Shown piece by piece: positions 35,554 through 43,615 of a stretch of DNA of 64,000 nucleotides. Made by a program: the position numbers and the translations under genes. Positions within the stretch are counted from its first letter, which is position 1. Each line of letters starts with the position of its first letter. The stretch comes from Phytohabitans maris (GTDB lineage Bacteria > Actinomycetota > Actinomycetes > Mycobacteriales > Micromonosporaceae), in the NCBI RefSeq assembly GCF_031085175.1, contig NZ_JAVHUY010000011.1, positions 62,001 through 126,000 on the forward strand, written 5' to 3'. The notes below the pieces were generated by a model. It saw only the letters and a list, made by a program, of their open reading frames with translations, was not told where the DNA came from and did no database searches.

Positions 35554-35633
35554 GCGAGCGCAGCGAGCGAATCATCGAACTCAGCGCGTCTGGAGCCTCA
35601 TGGCCGCCCGCAGCGAAGCGAGGACGGCCATGA
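35550..35633 (+). CDS. Repeat mini-ORF 2 (27 residues)
   Basis: Identical peptide to mini-ORF 1. Its stop overlaps ATG 35630 of the downstream membrane protein gene (ATGA). The chain FtsK-like gene, three mini-ORFs and membrane protein is therefore linked by four consecutive 4-base overlaps. Confidence 0.6.
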   Translation: MSERSERIIELSASGASWPPAAKRGRP

Positions 35634-36322
35634 GCGAGAGCGAGTACCGGCGGCTGGTCGGAGCGCTCGCCGCGGCCGCCCGGGAGCGGGACGCGGCGCT
35701 GGCCACCGCCGAGCGCGGCTACCAGGACGGTGCCACCGAAGCGGCAGCGGCACTGGCGCGGGCGCAGGCCGCGACCGTCGAGGCCGAGCGGCGGGCCAGT
35801 GCGGCCGCCGCCGCCGTGGTCGACGTGGACCGGGAGGCGGGCCGCGTCTGGGACGAGCTGCGCCGGGCCGGAGGGCTCTGGGCGCGGCTCCGACCGGTCG
35901 GCGAGCTTCCGCTGCCCGCCCCCGTGGACGGTGTACCCGCCGAGCGGGCCGGGGCGGATGCCGTCGCCCTGATCGAGACCGCCGCGAAGCGGATCGACCA
36001 GCTGCGGCCCGGTGCGCCGCGGGCCCCGCTGCCGCGGTGGCTGCTGCCGCTGCTGCCGCCGCTCGGCGCCGCCGCCGCGACCATGACCGGGCTGGTCGCG
36101 GGCGGGCTGGTCACGCTGGCACACCTCGACTCCGAGCTGTCCTGGCCGCTGCGGCTGCTGGGCTGGGTGACGTTCCTGCTCGCCCCGTTCACCGGCCTGC
36201 CGCCGGCGGCGCTGTGGGTGGGGCGGCAGTTCGGCAGCCGTCTGGACGCCGGGGCCGCCGGGCTCATCGTGCTCGGCGGGATGGCGGCGAGCTGCGGCCT
36301 GTCGCTGCTCTTCGCCCGCTGA
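35630..36322 (+). CDS. Coiled-coil membrane protein of the FtsK-like module
   Basis: 230 residues. About 1-85 is an Ala/Glu/Arg coiled coil (SAAAAAVVDVDREAGRVWDE). A Pro-rich linker leads to three or four membrane helices (WLLPLLPPLGAAAATMTGLV, LLGWVTFLLAPFTGL, GLIVLGGMAASCGLSLLF). ATG 35630 and its GAGGA site are supplied by the 80-bp repeat; the first codons (MSES) still resemble the mini-ORF start MSER. It could anchor the soluble FtsK-like ATPase to the membrane through coiled-coil contact, which is inference from gene order. It converges with meaA 52 bases later. Confidence 0.82.
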   Translation: MSESEYRRLVGALAAAARERDAALATAERGYQDGATEAAAALARAQAATVEAERRASAAAAAVVDVDREAGRVWDELRRAGGLWARLRPVGELPLPAPVDGVPAERAGADAVALIETAAKRIDQLRPGAPRAPLPRWLLPLLPPLGAAAATMTGLVAGGLVTLAHLDSELSWPLRLLGWVTFLLAPFTGLPPAALWVGRQFGSRLDAGAAGLIVLGGMAASCGLSLLFAR

Positions 36323-36374
36323 GCCCGCGAGGCAGGCCGGACAGCCGCCGGCGGGGCAGCTCGTAAGCCTGGGG

Positions 36375-38366
36375 TCACGGCAGGCCGTTCGCCGACCGGA
36401 CCACCGTGACGAGTTCGTCCATGATGGACGTCAGTGCGAAGTCGCGCGGCGTGAAGACCCTCGCCACGCCGGCCTCGCGGAGCTTGCTCGCGTCGGCGGG
36501 CGGGATGATGCCACCGACGACCACCGGCAGGTCCGCGCGGCCGGCGGCCTTCAGCCCGTCCAGCACCGCGGGTACGGCGGCCAGGTGCGAGCCGGACAGC
36601 ACCGACAGCCCCACGATGTCGACGTCCTCCTCGACGGCGGCCGCCACGATCTGGCCCGGGGTGAGGCGGATGCCCTGGTACACGACCTCGAAGCCGGCGT
36701 CCCGGGCGCGTACCGCGATCTGCTCGGCGCCGTTGGAGTGCCCGTCGAGGCCGGGCTTGCCGACCAGCAGGCGCAGCCGGCCGGTGCCGAGGTCGCGCGC
36801 GGTCCGGCCGACCCGCTCCCGCACCCCGGCGAGCGTGGGATCCTCGTGCACGGCCGCCGAGGCGGAGAGGCCGGTCGGCGCCCGGTACTCGCCGAACACC
36901 TCGCGCAGCGCGCCGGCCCACTCGCCGGTCGTCACCCCGGCACGTACACAGTGGAGGGTTGCGGGCATCAGGTTGCCGGTGCCGGCGGCGGCCGTGCGGA
37001 GGGCGGCCAGCGCGGCGTCCACGGTGGACTGGTCGCGGCCGGCCCGCCAGGCGCGCACCGCGTCCGCCGCCGCCCGCTCGGCGGCCGGGTCGACCTGCTC
37101 GATGGCCTCGGCACCGGAGGCGGTGAGCGGCGACGGCTCCGTCTCGGTGAAACGGTTGACGCCGACCACCACGTCGGAGCCGTCCTCCAGCCGGCGGCGG
37201 CGCTCGGCGAGCGAGGCGACCAGGGCGCTCTTGAGGTATCCGGTCTCCACGGCGGCCACCACGCCGCCCAGGTCGAGTATCTTGTCGAGCTCCACCCGGG
37301 CACCGTCCACGATGGAGTCGACGAGCGCCTCGACCACCCGGGAGCCGTCGAAGAGATCGGGGTACTCCAGCAGGTCCGACTCGTACGCCAGCACCTGCTG
37401 CATACGCAGCGACCACTGCTGGTCCCACGGGCGGGGCAGGCCGAGCGCCTCGTTCCAGGCGGGCAGCTGCACCGCACGCGCCCGGGCGGTACGGGAGAGG
37501 GTCACGCCGAGCATCTCCAGCACGATCCGCTGCACGTTGTTTTCCGGCTGGGCCTCGGTGAGGCCGAGCGAGTTGACCTGCACGCCGTACCGGAAGCGGC
37601 GCTGCCGGGCATCCCGCACCCCATAGCGCTCGCGGGTCAGGTCGTCCCAGAGCCGCGCGAACGCCCGCATCTTCGCCATCTCCTCGACGAAGCGCACGCC
37701 CGCGTTGACGAAGAACGAGACCCGCTGCACGACGTCGCCCATCCGCTCCGGCGCGACCTGACCGCTGTCGCGCACCGAGTCGAGGATCGCGACCGCGGTG
37801 GCGAGCGCGAAGCCGACCTCCTGCACCGGCGTGGCGCCCGCCTCCTGGAGGTGGTACGAGCAGACGTTGACCGGGTTCCACTTAGGAGCGTTCGCCACCG
37901 TCCAGGCGATGGTGTCGGTGGTGAGCCGCAGCGACGGGCCGGGCGGGAAGATGTACGTGCCGCGGGAGAGGTACTCCTTGACGATGTCGTTCTGCGTCGT
38001 GCCGGTCAGCGCGGCGGTGGGCGCGCCCTGCTCCCGCGCCGCGACCACGTAGAGCGCGAGCAGCCACATCGCGGTCGCGTTGATGGTCATCGAGGTGTTC
38101 GCCTCGGCGAGCGGGATGCCGTCGAAGAGCGCCCGGGCGTCGCCGAGGTGCGCCACCGGCACACCGACCCGCCCCACCTCACCGGCCGCGAGCTCGTGGT
38201 CGGGGTCGTACCCGGTCTGGGTCGGCAGGTCGAAGGCGACCGAGAGGCCGGTCTGGCCCTTGGCCAGGTTGCGCCGGAAGAGCGCGTTGGTGGCGGCCGC
38301 CGACGAGTGCCCGGCGTAGGTGCGCATGACCCACGGGCGGTCGCGCTCGGGAAGGCGGCTCTCCAT
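36375..38366 (-). CDS. meaA: Ethylmalonyl-CoA mutase (MeaA-type methylmalonyl-CoA mutase family)
   Basis: 663 residues: a TIM-barrel substrate domain beginning RPWVMRTYAGHSSAAATNAL with LSVAFDLPTQTGYDPDH and GTIQN-like LTGTTQNDIVKE. A C-terminal B12-binding domain has the DxHxxG motif in GKPGLDGHSNGAEQIA and the GGIIPP loop. Length and sequence fit the single-chain MeaA/Ecm proteins of streptomycetes rather than the larger MutB. It converts ethylmalonyl-CoA to methylsuccinyl-CoA in the ethylmalonyl-CoA pathway, feeding polyketide extender units and acetate assimilation. Crotonyl-CoA carboxylase/reductase is not in the window. It needs adenosylcobalamin, and the adenosyltransferase lies 5 kb away. 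Confidence 0.88.
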   Translation of the reverse strand: MESRLPERDRPWVMRTYAGHSSAAATNALFRRNLAKGQTGLSVAFDLPTQTGYDPDHELAAGEVGRVGVPVAHLGDARALFDGIPLAEANTSMTINATAMWLLALYVVAAREQGAPTAALTGTTQNDIVKEYLSRGTYIFPPGPSLRLTTDTIAWTVANAPKWNPVNVCSYHLQEAGATPVQEVGFALATAVAILDSVRDSGQVAPERMGDVVQRVSFFVNAGVRFVEEMAKMRAFARLWDDLTRERYGVRDARQRRFRYGVQVNSLGLTEAQPENNVQRIVLEMLGVTLSRTARARAVQLPAWNEALGLPRPWDQQWSLRMQQVLAYESDLLEYPDLFDGSRVVEALVDSIVDGARVELDKILDLGGVVAAVETGYLKSALVASLAERRRRLEDGSDVVVGVNRFTETEPSPLTASGAEAIEQVDPAAERAAADAVRAWRAGRDQSTVDAALAALRTAAAGTGNLMPATLHCVRAGVTTGEWAGALREVFGEYRAPTGLSASAAVHEDPTLAGVRERVGRTARDLGTGRLRLLVGKPGLDGHSNGAEQIAVRARDAGFEVVYQGIRLTPGQIVAAAVEEDVDIVGLSVLSGSHLAAVPAVLDGLKAAGRADLPVVVGGIIPPADASKLREAGVARVFTPRDFALTSIMDELVTVVRSANGLP

Positions 38367-38443
38367 GCGAGCAGTCTAAGTTACCGTTCAGTCACAAGAG
38401 TCGGTGAAAAACCGCACAGGGCCGTCCGCCATAGTGTTTGCCC

Positions 38444-39295
38444 ATGGGGAACGATCTCGCGGTCTCGGTAAAGGGGCTGCGTAAGGCGTACGGCCGCACG
38501 GTCGCGGTCGAGAGCCTGGACCTGGACGTACGGCGGGGCGAGGTCTTCGCGCTGCTCGGCCCGAACGGGGCCGGCAAGACCACCACGGTGGAGATCCTGG
38601 AGGGGTACCGCAAACGGGACGGCGGCGAGGTCACCGTGCTCGACCACGACCCGGCCCAGCCGACGGCCGAGTGGCGGGCCCGGGTCGGGATCGTGCTGCA
38701 GGGCACCGGGGAGTTCGAGGAGCTGACGGTCGGCGAGCTGGTACACCACTTCGCGGCCTTCTACCCCAAGCCCGACGACCCGGACGAGGTGATCGCGCGG
38801 GTCGGGCTGAGCGACAAGGCGAAAGCCCGTACGGTCGGGCTCTCCGGCGGGCAGAAGCGGCGGCTGGACGTGGCGCTCGGCATCGTCGGCCACCCCGAGC
38901 TGCTCTTCCTGGACGAGCCGACGACCGGGTTCGACCCGGAGGCGCGGCGGGAGTTCTGGCAGCTGATCCGGGAGCTCAACGCCGCCGGTACCACGATCAT
39001 GCTGACCACCCACTACCTGGACGAGGCGGAGGCGCTGGCCCAGCGGGTCGGTGTGATCGCCGGCGGCCGGCTGGTCGAGGTGGCCGAGCCGAGCCGGCTG
39101 GGCAACCGGCAGAGCGCGCCGGCGACCGTCTCCTGGCGTACCCCCGATGGGTCTGTCGAATCGACGGCGAGCGACACGCCGACGGCGCTGGTCACCGAGC
39201 TGGCCGCGCGCTTCGGCGGCGAGGTGCCGGGCCTGACCGTCACCCGCCCCACCCTGGAGGACGTCTACCTGCGGATGATCGGAGCCGGGTCGTGA
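38444..39295 (+). CDS. ABC transporter ATP-binding protein
   Basis: 283 residues: Walker A GPNGAGKTT, Q-loop in GIVLQGTGEFEE, signature LSGGQKRRLD, Walker B LLFLDEPTTGFDPE and H-loop in LTTHYLDEAE. Exporter type (DrrA/NatA-like) with a C-terminal extension of about 60 residues. ATG 38444 is chosen because homologues start at about MGNDLAVSV. It overlaps its permease by 4 bases (GTGA). It is divergent from meaA. Confidence 0.93.
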   Translation: MGNDLAVSVKGLRKAYGRTVAVESLDLDVRRGEVFALLGPNGAGKTTTVEILEGYRKRDGGEVTVLDHDPAQPTAEWRARVGIVLQGTGEFEELTVGELVHHFAAFYPKPDDPDEVIARVGLSDKAKARTVGLSGGQKRRLDVALGIVGHPELLFLDEPTTGFDPEARREFWQLIRELNAAGTTIMLTTHYLDEAEALAQRVGVIAGGRLVEVAEPSRLGNRQSAPATVSWRTPDGSVESTASDTPTALVTELAARFGGEVPGLTVTRPTLEDVYLRMIGAGS

Positions 39296-40089
39296 CCACG
39301 TCGAGCGTCGAGCTGGCCCGGCGGCAGGGCGTGCTGGAGCTGAGGCAGTTCACCCGCAGCCGCGAGGCCGTCGTCTTCACGATGGCGTTTCCGGTCATCA
39401 TGATCCTGATCTTCGCCTCGATCTTCGACGACGAGATCGCGCCGGGCGTCAACTACACCCAGTACTTCATCACCGGCATGATCGCGACCGGCCTGATGAC
39501 GGTCGGCTTCCAGAGCCTGGCCATCCAGATCCCCATCGAACGGGACAAGGGCGTGCTCAAGCGCTTCCGGGGGACGCCGATGCCGAAATGGGTGTACTTC
39601 GCCGGCAAGGTGCTCATGGTGGCCGGCATCGGCGTGGCCGAGGTCGTGCTCCTGCTGGCCATCTCGATCGGCTTCTTCGACCTGGAGGCGCCGGCTTCGA
39701 TGGGGAAGTGGCTCACGTTCGCGTGGGTGTCGATCCTGGGGCTGAGCGCCTGCACGCTGTGCGGCATCGCGTTCTCGTCGGTGCCCCGAAACGCCCGCGG
39801 CGCCACCGCGGTCGTGACCCCGGTGGCGCTGGTGCTGCAGTTCATCTCGGGCGTGTTCTTCGTCTTCACCGACCTGCCGACCTGGATGCAGCAGGTCGCC
39901 GCGATCTTCCCGCTGAAGTGGATGTGCCAGGGGCTGCGCTCGGTCTTCCTGCCCGACTCGTTCGCCGCGGCGGAGCCGGCCGGGAGCTGGGAGCTGGGCA
40001 AGGTCGCGCTGATCCTGACCGCCTGGTGCGTGGTCGGGCTGGTTCTCTGCGTCCGCACCTTCCGCTGGTCGGATAAATACAGCCGGTGA
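39292..40089 (+). CDS. ABC-2 type transporter permease
   Basis: 265 residues with six predicted membrane helices. ERDKGVLKRFRGTPMPKWVYF is the coupling-helix signature of ABC-2 exporters. GTG 39292 overlaps the ATPase stop. Likely a two-component drug or lipid exporter; the substrate is unknown. Repeat copy B follows in the convergent gap. Confidence 0.92.
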   Translation: MTTSSVELARRQGVLELRQFTRSREAVVFTMAFPVIMILIFASIFDDEIAPGVNYTQYFITGMIATGLMTVGFQSLAIQIPIERDKGVLKRFRGTPMPKWVYFAGKVLMVAGIGVAEVVLLLAISIGFFDLEAPASMGKWLTFAWVSILGLSACTLCGIAFSSVPRNARGATAVVTPVALVLQFISGVFFVFTDLPTWMQQVAAIFPLKWMCQGLRSVFLPDSFAAAEPAGSWELGKVALILTAWCVVGLVLCVRTFRWSDKYSR

Positions 40090-40120
40090 AATGAAGCGGG
40101 GCCCCGGTCCGCGACAGTGG

Positions 40121-40368
40121 CGGACCGTTTACGCGGGGTCCCCGGGGAAACGTGGAGCGCAGCGGAGCGTTTTCCTGGGGTGCATTCCCGCGGGCAACGC
40201 GGAGGTCGACGGCGAGCTGGCGCTCGCCGAAACCCCCGACCTCCGCTGCCGGCTCCGCGCGACAGGCCCAAGCGCTCGCCGCCCGCGGCGGCCAGGGACC
40301 GCGACCAAACGCGAAGGGTAAGGCGGCGGGAGCAACGGTCCAGACCACGACGGGCGTCGCGGTAGCTC
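40121..40368. repeat. Dispersed intergenic repeat, copy B (inverted arm plus right arm)
   Basis: In the 304-base convergent gap 40090-40393, which holds no gene. 40121-40193 is the reverse complement of the left part of copy A (CCGCGGGAATGCACCCC, AAAACGCTCCGCTGCGCTCC, ACGTTTCCCCGGGGACC). 40332-40368 matches the right part in forward orientation (GCAACGGTCCAGACCACGAC to TAGCTC). About 140 unrelated GC-rich bases separate them. The arrangement looks like inversion or nesting of two copies. Confidence 0.85.
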
Positions 40369-40393
40369 AAATCTTGATCTCGGATTTGGCCCC

Positions 40394-41242
40394 TCAGTAG
40401 TCGTAGAAGCCCTTCCCGCTCTTGCGGCCGAGGTCGCCGGCGGTGACCATGCGCTGGAGCAGCTCGGGCGGGAAGAACTTCTCGTCGGCGGTGTCGGTGT
40501 AGATGTTCTTCGTGGCGTGCAGCAGCACGTCGACGCCGGTCAGGTCGGTGGTGGCGAGCGGGCCCATCGCGTGGCCGAAGCCGAGCTTGCAGGCGGTGTC
40601 GAGGTCTTCCGGCGAGACCACGCCCGACTCGACGAGCTTGACCGCCTCGACCACCAGCGCGGCGATCAGCCGGGTGGTCACGAAGCCGGCGATGTCGCGG
40701 TTGACCACCACGCAGGTCTTGCCGATCTCCTCGGCGAAGGAGCGGGCGGTGGCCAGCGTGGCGTCCGAGGTCTTGTACCCGCGAACGAGCTCGCAGAGCT
40801 TCATCATCGGTACCGGTGAGAAGAAGTGCGTGCCCACCACCGACTCGGGCCGCTCGGTGACCGCCGCGATCTGGGTGACCGGGATCGCGCTGGTGTTGGT
40901 CGCCAGCACCGCCTCCGGCCCGCAGATCTTGTCCAGCTGCCGAAAGACCTCCTGCTTGACGTCGAGCCGCTCGAAAACCGCCTCGACCACGATCTCCGCC
41001 CCCGCCGCCGCCTCCAGGTCGGTCGTGGTGGTGATGCGGCCCAGCGCGGCCTCGACGTCGTCCGGCTGGATCGCGCCCTTGCTGGCGAACTTCTCCAGCG
41101 ACTTGCGGATCCCCGCCACGCCCCGGCCCGTCGCCGCGTCATCCAGGTCACGGAGAGTAACTTCCCAACCGGCCTGCGCCGCCACCTGGGCGATGCCCGA
41201 ACCCATCAGACCGGCCCCGATGACCGCCAGTCGACCCGCCAT
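40394..41242 (-). CDS. 3-hydroxybutyryl-CoA dehydrogenase
   Basis: 282 residues. Rossmann motif AVIGAGLMGSGIAQVAAQAG at the N-terminus, catalytic HFFSPVPMMKLCE with the active-site His, and GFVTTRLIAALVVEAVKLV with LGFGHAMGPLATTDLTG in the C-terminal dimerisation domain. It is the single-domain 3-hydroxyacyl-CoA dehydrogenase type (PaaH/Hbd/FadB2). It makes or consumes acetoacetyl-CoA and could feed the ethylmalonyl-CoA route with meaA. The ATG 41242 has GGAGTG upstream. Confidence 0.9.
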   Translation of the reverse strand: MAGRLAVIGAGLMGSGIAQVAAQAGWEVTLRDLDDAATGRGVAGIRKSLEKFASKGAIQPDDVEAALGRITTTTDLEAAAGAEIVVEAVFERLDVKQEVFRQLDKICGPEAVLATNTSAIPVTQIAAVTERPESVVGTHFFSPVPMMKLCELVRGYKTSDATLATARSFAEEIGKTCVVVNRDIAGFVTTRLIAALVVEAVKLVESGVVSPEDLDTACKLGFGHAMGPLATTDLTGVDVLLHATKNIYTDTADEKFFPPELLQRMVTAGDLGRKSGKGFYDY

Positions 41243-41324
41243 GCTCACACTCCTCACTCGTCGCTGCGTACGCATGGATGCTAAACGACCATTCAGGATG
41301 ACCTTGAGGTGTCACACTGGCGCC

Positions 41325-41645
41325 ATGGCGCTGGCCGACAGTTGGTACCTGGTCGGGCCGCTGATCGCGTTCGCGGTGGTGGGCGTGATGAGCGTCGTGC
41401 TGCGCCGGGCCTTCGGGCGGGACCGGCTTCGACCGGCGCCCCCGCTCGCCGACGACTTCGGGCTGCTGCGGGTGGCCGCGCTGGTGGACCGGCTGGACGT
41501 GGCCGAGGCGGTACGCCGCACGCTGCACCAGGCCGGCATCCGCTCGACGCTCTCGACCGGCCTGGACGGCCTCATCAAGATCCTCGTGTTTCCGGACGAC
41601 GCGTTGCGGGCGCGGCGCGTGCTGGAGCGGGATTCGTCGGCCTGA
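41325..41645 (+). CDS. Small membrane-anchored protein, DUF2007-like
   Basis: 106 residues: one N-terminal membrane helix (WYLVGPLIAFAVVGVMSVVL), then a ferredoxin-like half (FGLLRVAALVDRLDVAEAVR, HQAGIRSTLSTGLDGLIKIL, PDDALRARRVLE). The second half resembles the DUF2007 putative signal-transducing fold, with a beta-alpha-beta that ends RARRVLE. Family assignment is tentative. It converges with murA. Confidence 0.72.
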   Translation: MALADSWYLVGPLIAFAVVGVMSVVLRRAFGRDRLRPAPPLADDFGLLRVAALVDRLDVAEAVRRTLHQAGIRSTLSTGLDGLIKILVFPDDALRARRVLERDSSA

Positions 41646-41697
41646 CTCTCCGGCCGCAGGAGCGCCGGCCTGCGGCGGCGGGCCCCGCCTGGCCGGG

Positions 41698-42990
41698 CTA
41701 CTGGAACGTGAAGGTCGGCTCTTCCGGCGCGGCCACCCGCTCCACCTTGACCCCCATCGCGCGGAGGTTGGGCACGAAGTCCGGGTAGCCCCGGTCGATG
41801 TGGTGCACGTGCGAAATCTCGGTCATCCCGTCGGCGCAGAGCGCGGCCATCACCAGCCCGGCGCCGGCCCGGATGTCGGTGGCGCGCACCGGGGCGCTGG
41901 AGAGCCGCTCCCGGCCCTGCACGACCGCGTGGTGGCCGTCGGTGCGGATGTCGGCGCCGAGCCGGACCATCTCGTTTACGAACATGAACCGGCCGTCGAA
42001 GATGTTTTCCGTCACCAGCGAGGAGCCGTCGCTGACCGCGGCGAGGCCGATCGCCATCGGGAGCAGGTCGGTCGGAAAGCCCGGGAACGGGAGCGTGACC
42101 ACGTCGACCGCGCTCGGCCGGCGGTCCATCTGCACCCGGAACGCGTCCGGCCGGGTCTCCACCAGCCCGCCCGCCGAGATCACCTTGTCGAGGGCGATCT
42201 CCAGGTGCATCGGGTCGACGCCGGTCACGGTGACGTCACCCCGGGTCATCGCCGCGCCGAACGCCCAGGTGCCGCCCACGATGCGGTCGCCGATGGTGGC
42301 GTGCCGCACCGGACGCAGCTCGCTCACCCCCTGCACGCGAAGCGTGGATGTGCCGGCCCCCTCGATGTGGGCGCCCATCTCGGTGAGCATCGTGCAGATG
42401 TCGACGATCTCCGGCTCGCGGGCGACGTTGTCGATCACCGTCTCGCCGCGCGCCAGCACCGCCGCCATCAGCAGGTTTTCGGTGGCACCCACGCTCGGGA
42501 AGTCGAGCCAGATCGTCGCGCCCCGGAGCCCGCGCGGCGCCGAGGCGATCACGAAGCCGTGCTCTCCGGTGATCTCCGCGCCCATCCGGGCCAGCCCGTC
42601 GATGTGCATGTCGAGCCCGCGCGAGCCGATCGCGTCGCCGCCCGGGTGGGCCACCCGCACGAACCCACGCCGGGCCAGCAGCGGGCCGAGCACGCAGATC
42701 GAGGCGCGCAGCCGGCGCACGAGGTCGTAGTCGGCCTCGGTGCCGGTCTCCGCGGGCACGTCGATCGAGACCTCGTCGCCGTCGTACTCCACGGTGCAGC
42801 CCAGCCGCCGCAGCACCTCACCCATGATCGCGATGTCCGTGATCCGGGGTATGTTGCTCACCACACTGCGGCCGGGCGCCAGCAGGGCGACCGCCATCAG
42901 CTTGAGCGCCGAGTTCTTGGCGCCGACGACGTGCACCTCGCCGGCCAGCCGGGCCCCACCGAGCACCTGGATCACATCCACGTCGGCCAT
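41698..42990 (-). CDS. murA: UDP-N-acetylglucosamine 1-carboxyvinyltransferase MurA with Asp at the catalytic Cys position
   Basis: 430 residues, an EPSP-synthase fold of two inside-out barrels. [21 protein letters not shown] and [19 protein letters not shown] are the defining segments. It transfers enolpyruvyl to UDP-GlcNAc, the first committed step of peptidoglycan synthesis. The usual PGGCAIG has Asp119 in place of Cys. In Mycobacterium tuberculosis the same change makes MurA insensitive to fosfomycin. ATG 42990 has GAGG nine bases upstream; a start at 43056 would add 22 residues. It is divergent from the PduO gene. Confidence 0.95.
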   Translation of the reverse strand: MADVDVIQVLGGARLAGEVHVVGAKNSALKLMAVALLAPGRSVVSNIPRITDIAIMGEVLRRLGCTVEYDGDEVSIDVPAETGTEADYDLVRRLRASICVLGPLLARRGFVRVAHPGGDAIGSRGLDMHIDGLARMGAEITGEHGFVIASAPRGLRGATIWLDFPSVGATENLLMAAVLARGETVIDNVAREPEIVDICTMLTEMGAHIEGAGTSTLRVQGVSELRPVRHATIGDRIVGGTWAFGAAMTRGDVTVTGVDPMHLEIALDKVISAGGLVETRPDAFRVQMDRRPSAVDVVTLPFPGFPTDLLPMAIGLAAVSDGSSLVTENIFDGRFMFVNEMVRLGADIRTDGHHAVVQGRERLSSAPVRATDIRAGAGLVMAALCADGMTEISHVHHIDRGYPDFVPNLRAMGVKVERVAAPEEPTFTFQ

Positions 42991-43054
42991 CGTAGAAGCC
43001 TCGCTCACCGCCGTGTCGAGGGCTGGGAGCGCTGACGGTCGTACGCTAAGGCTC

Positions 43055-43615
43055 ATGGCCGTCCACCTCACCAGGATCTACACGAAAGCCGGAGACACCG
43101 GCGCGACGCGGCTCGTCAACAACGAGCAGGTGTCCAAGACCCACCCGCGGATCGCCGCGTACGCCGACGTAGACGAGTGCAACGCCGCGATCGGGGTCGC
43201 GCTCGCGCTGGGGCAGCTCACCGACGAGGTGCGGGGCGTGCTCTCCACCGTGCAAAACGACCTCTTCGACCTGGGCGCCGACCTGGCCAACCCCTCGTCC
43301 GAGCCGGGACTCAGGGTGACCGAGCCGTACGTGACCCGCCTCGAAGGCTGGTGCGACGACTTCAACGCGCGACTGTCCACACTCGACTCCTTCGTGTTGC
43401 CTGGTGGCACACCGGGTGCCGCGCTGCTGCACGTGGCACGCACGGTGGCGCGCCGCGCCGAGCGTGCGGCGTGGACGCTGGTGGAGGCCGACCCGGAACG
43501 AACCGGCACCCTCCCGGCAAAGTATCTCAATAGGCTGTCGGATCTGCTGTTCATCCTGGCGAGAACGGCAAATCCCGGCGGCGACGTGCTCTGGGTGCCG
43601 GGCGCCAGCAGGTGA
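43055..43615 (+). CDS. PduO-type cob(I)yrinic acid a,c-diamide adenosyltransferase
   Basis: 186 residues. [15 protein letters not shown] at the N-terminus (ATP-binding loop), [12 protein letters not shown], and [15 protein letters not shown] with [13 protein letters not shown] at the end are the PduO/CobA2 trimer signatures. It adenosylates cob(I)alamin, giving adenosylcobalamin for enzymes such as the nearby ethylmalonyl-CoA mutase. Its stop overlaps the start of the following lipoprotein gene by 4 bases. Confidence 0.95.
   Translation: MAVHLTRIYTKAGDTGATRLVNNEQVSKTHPRIAAYADVDECNAAIGVALALGQLTDEVRGVLSTVQNDLFDLGADLANPSSEPGLRVTEPYVTRLEGWCDDFNARLSTLDSFVLPGGTPGAALLHVARTVARRAERAAWTLVEADPERTGTLPAKYLNRLSDLLFILARTANPGGDVLWVPGASR

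Larger units (their letters stand above)
35441..35638 (+). repeat. Tandem 80-bp repeat, about 2.5 identical copies
   Basis: Unit 35441-35520 is repeated exactly at 35521-35600 and in part at 35601-35638. Each unit holds a possible hairpin with arms TGGCCG and CGGCCA (35441-35446 and 35465-35470 in the first copy), with GAGGA in the loop side and the A of the next ATG closing the stem. Related single copies with diverged sequence lie at 31881-31955 and 55926-56009. Confidence 0.95.

Noticed and set aside
35441-35638. CRISPR-like array
   Set aside because: The repeats are directly adjacent 80-bp units without spacers, and no cas genes are present.
40090-40393. Small ORFs within the repeat-filled gap, including 40117-40365
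   Set aside because: They are made of repeat sequence, lack ribosome-binding sites and do not keep a frame between repeat copies.
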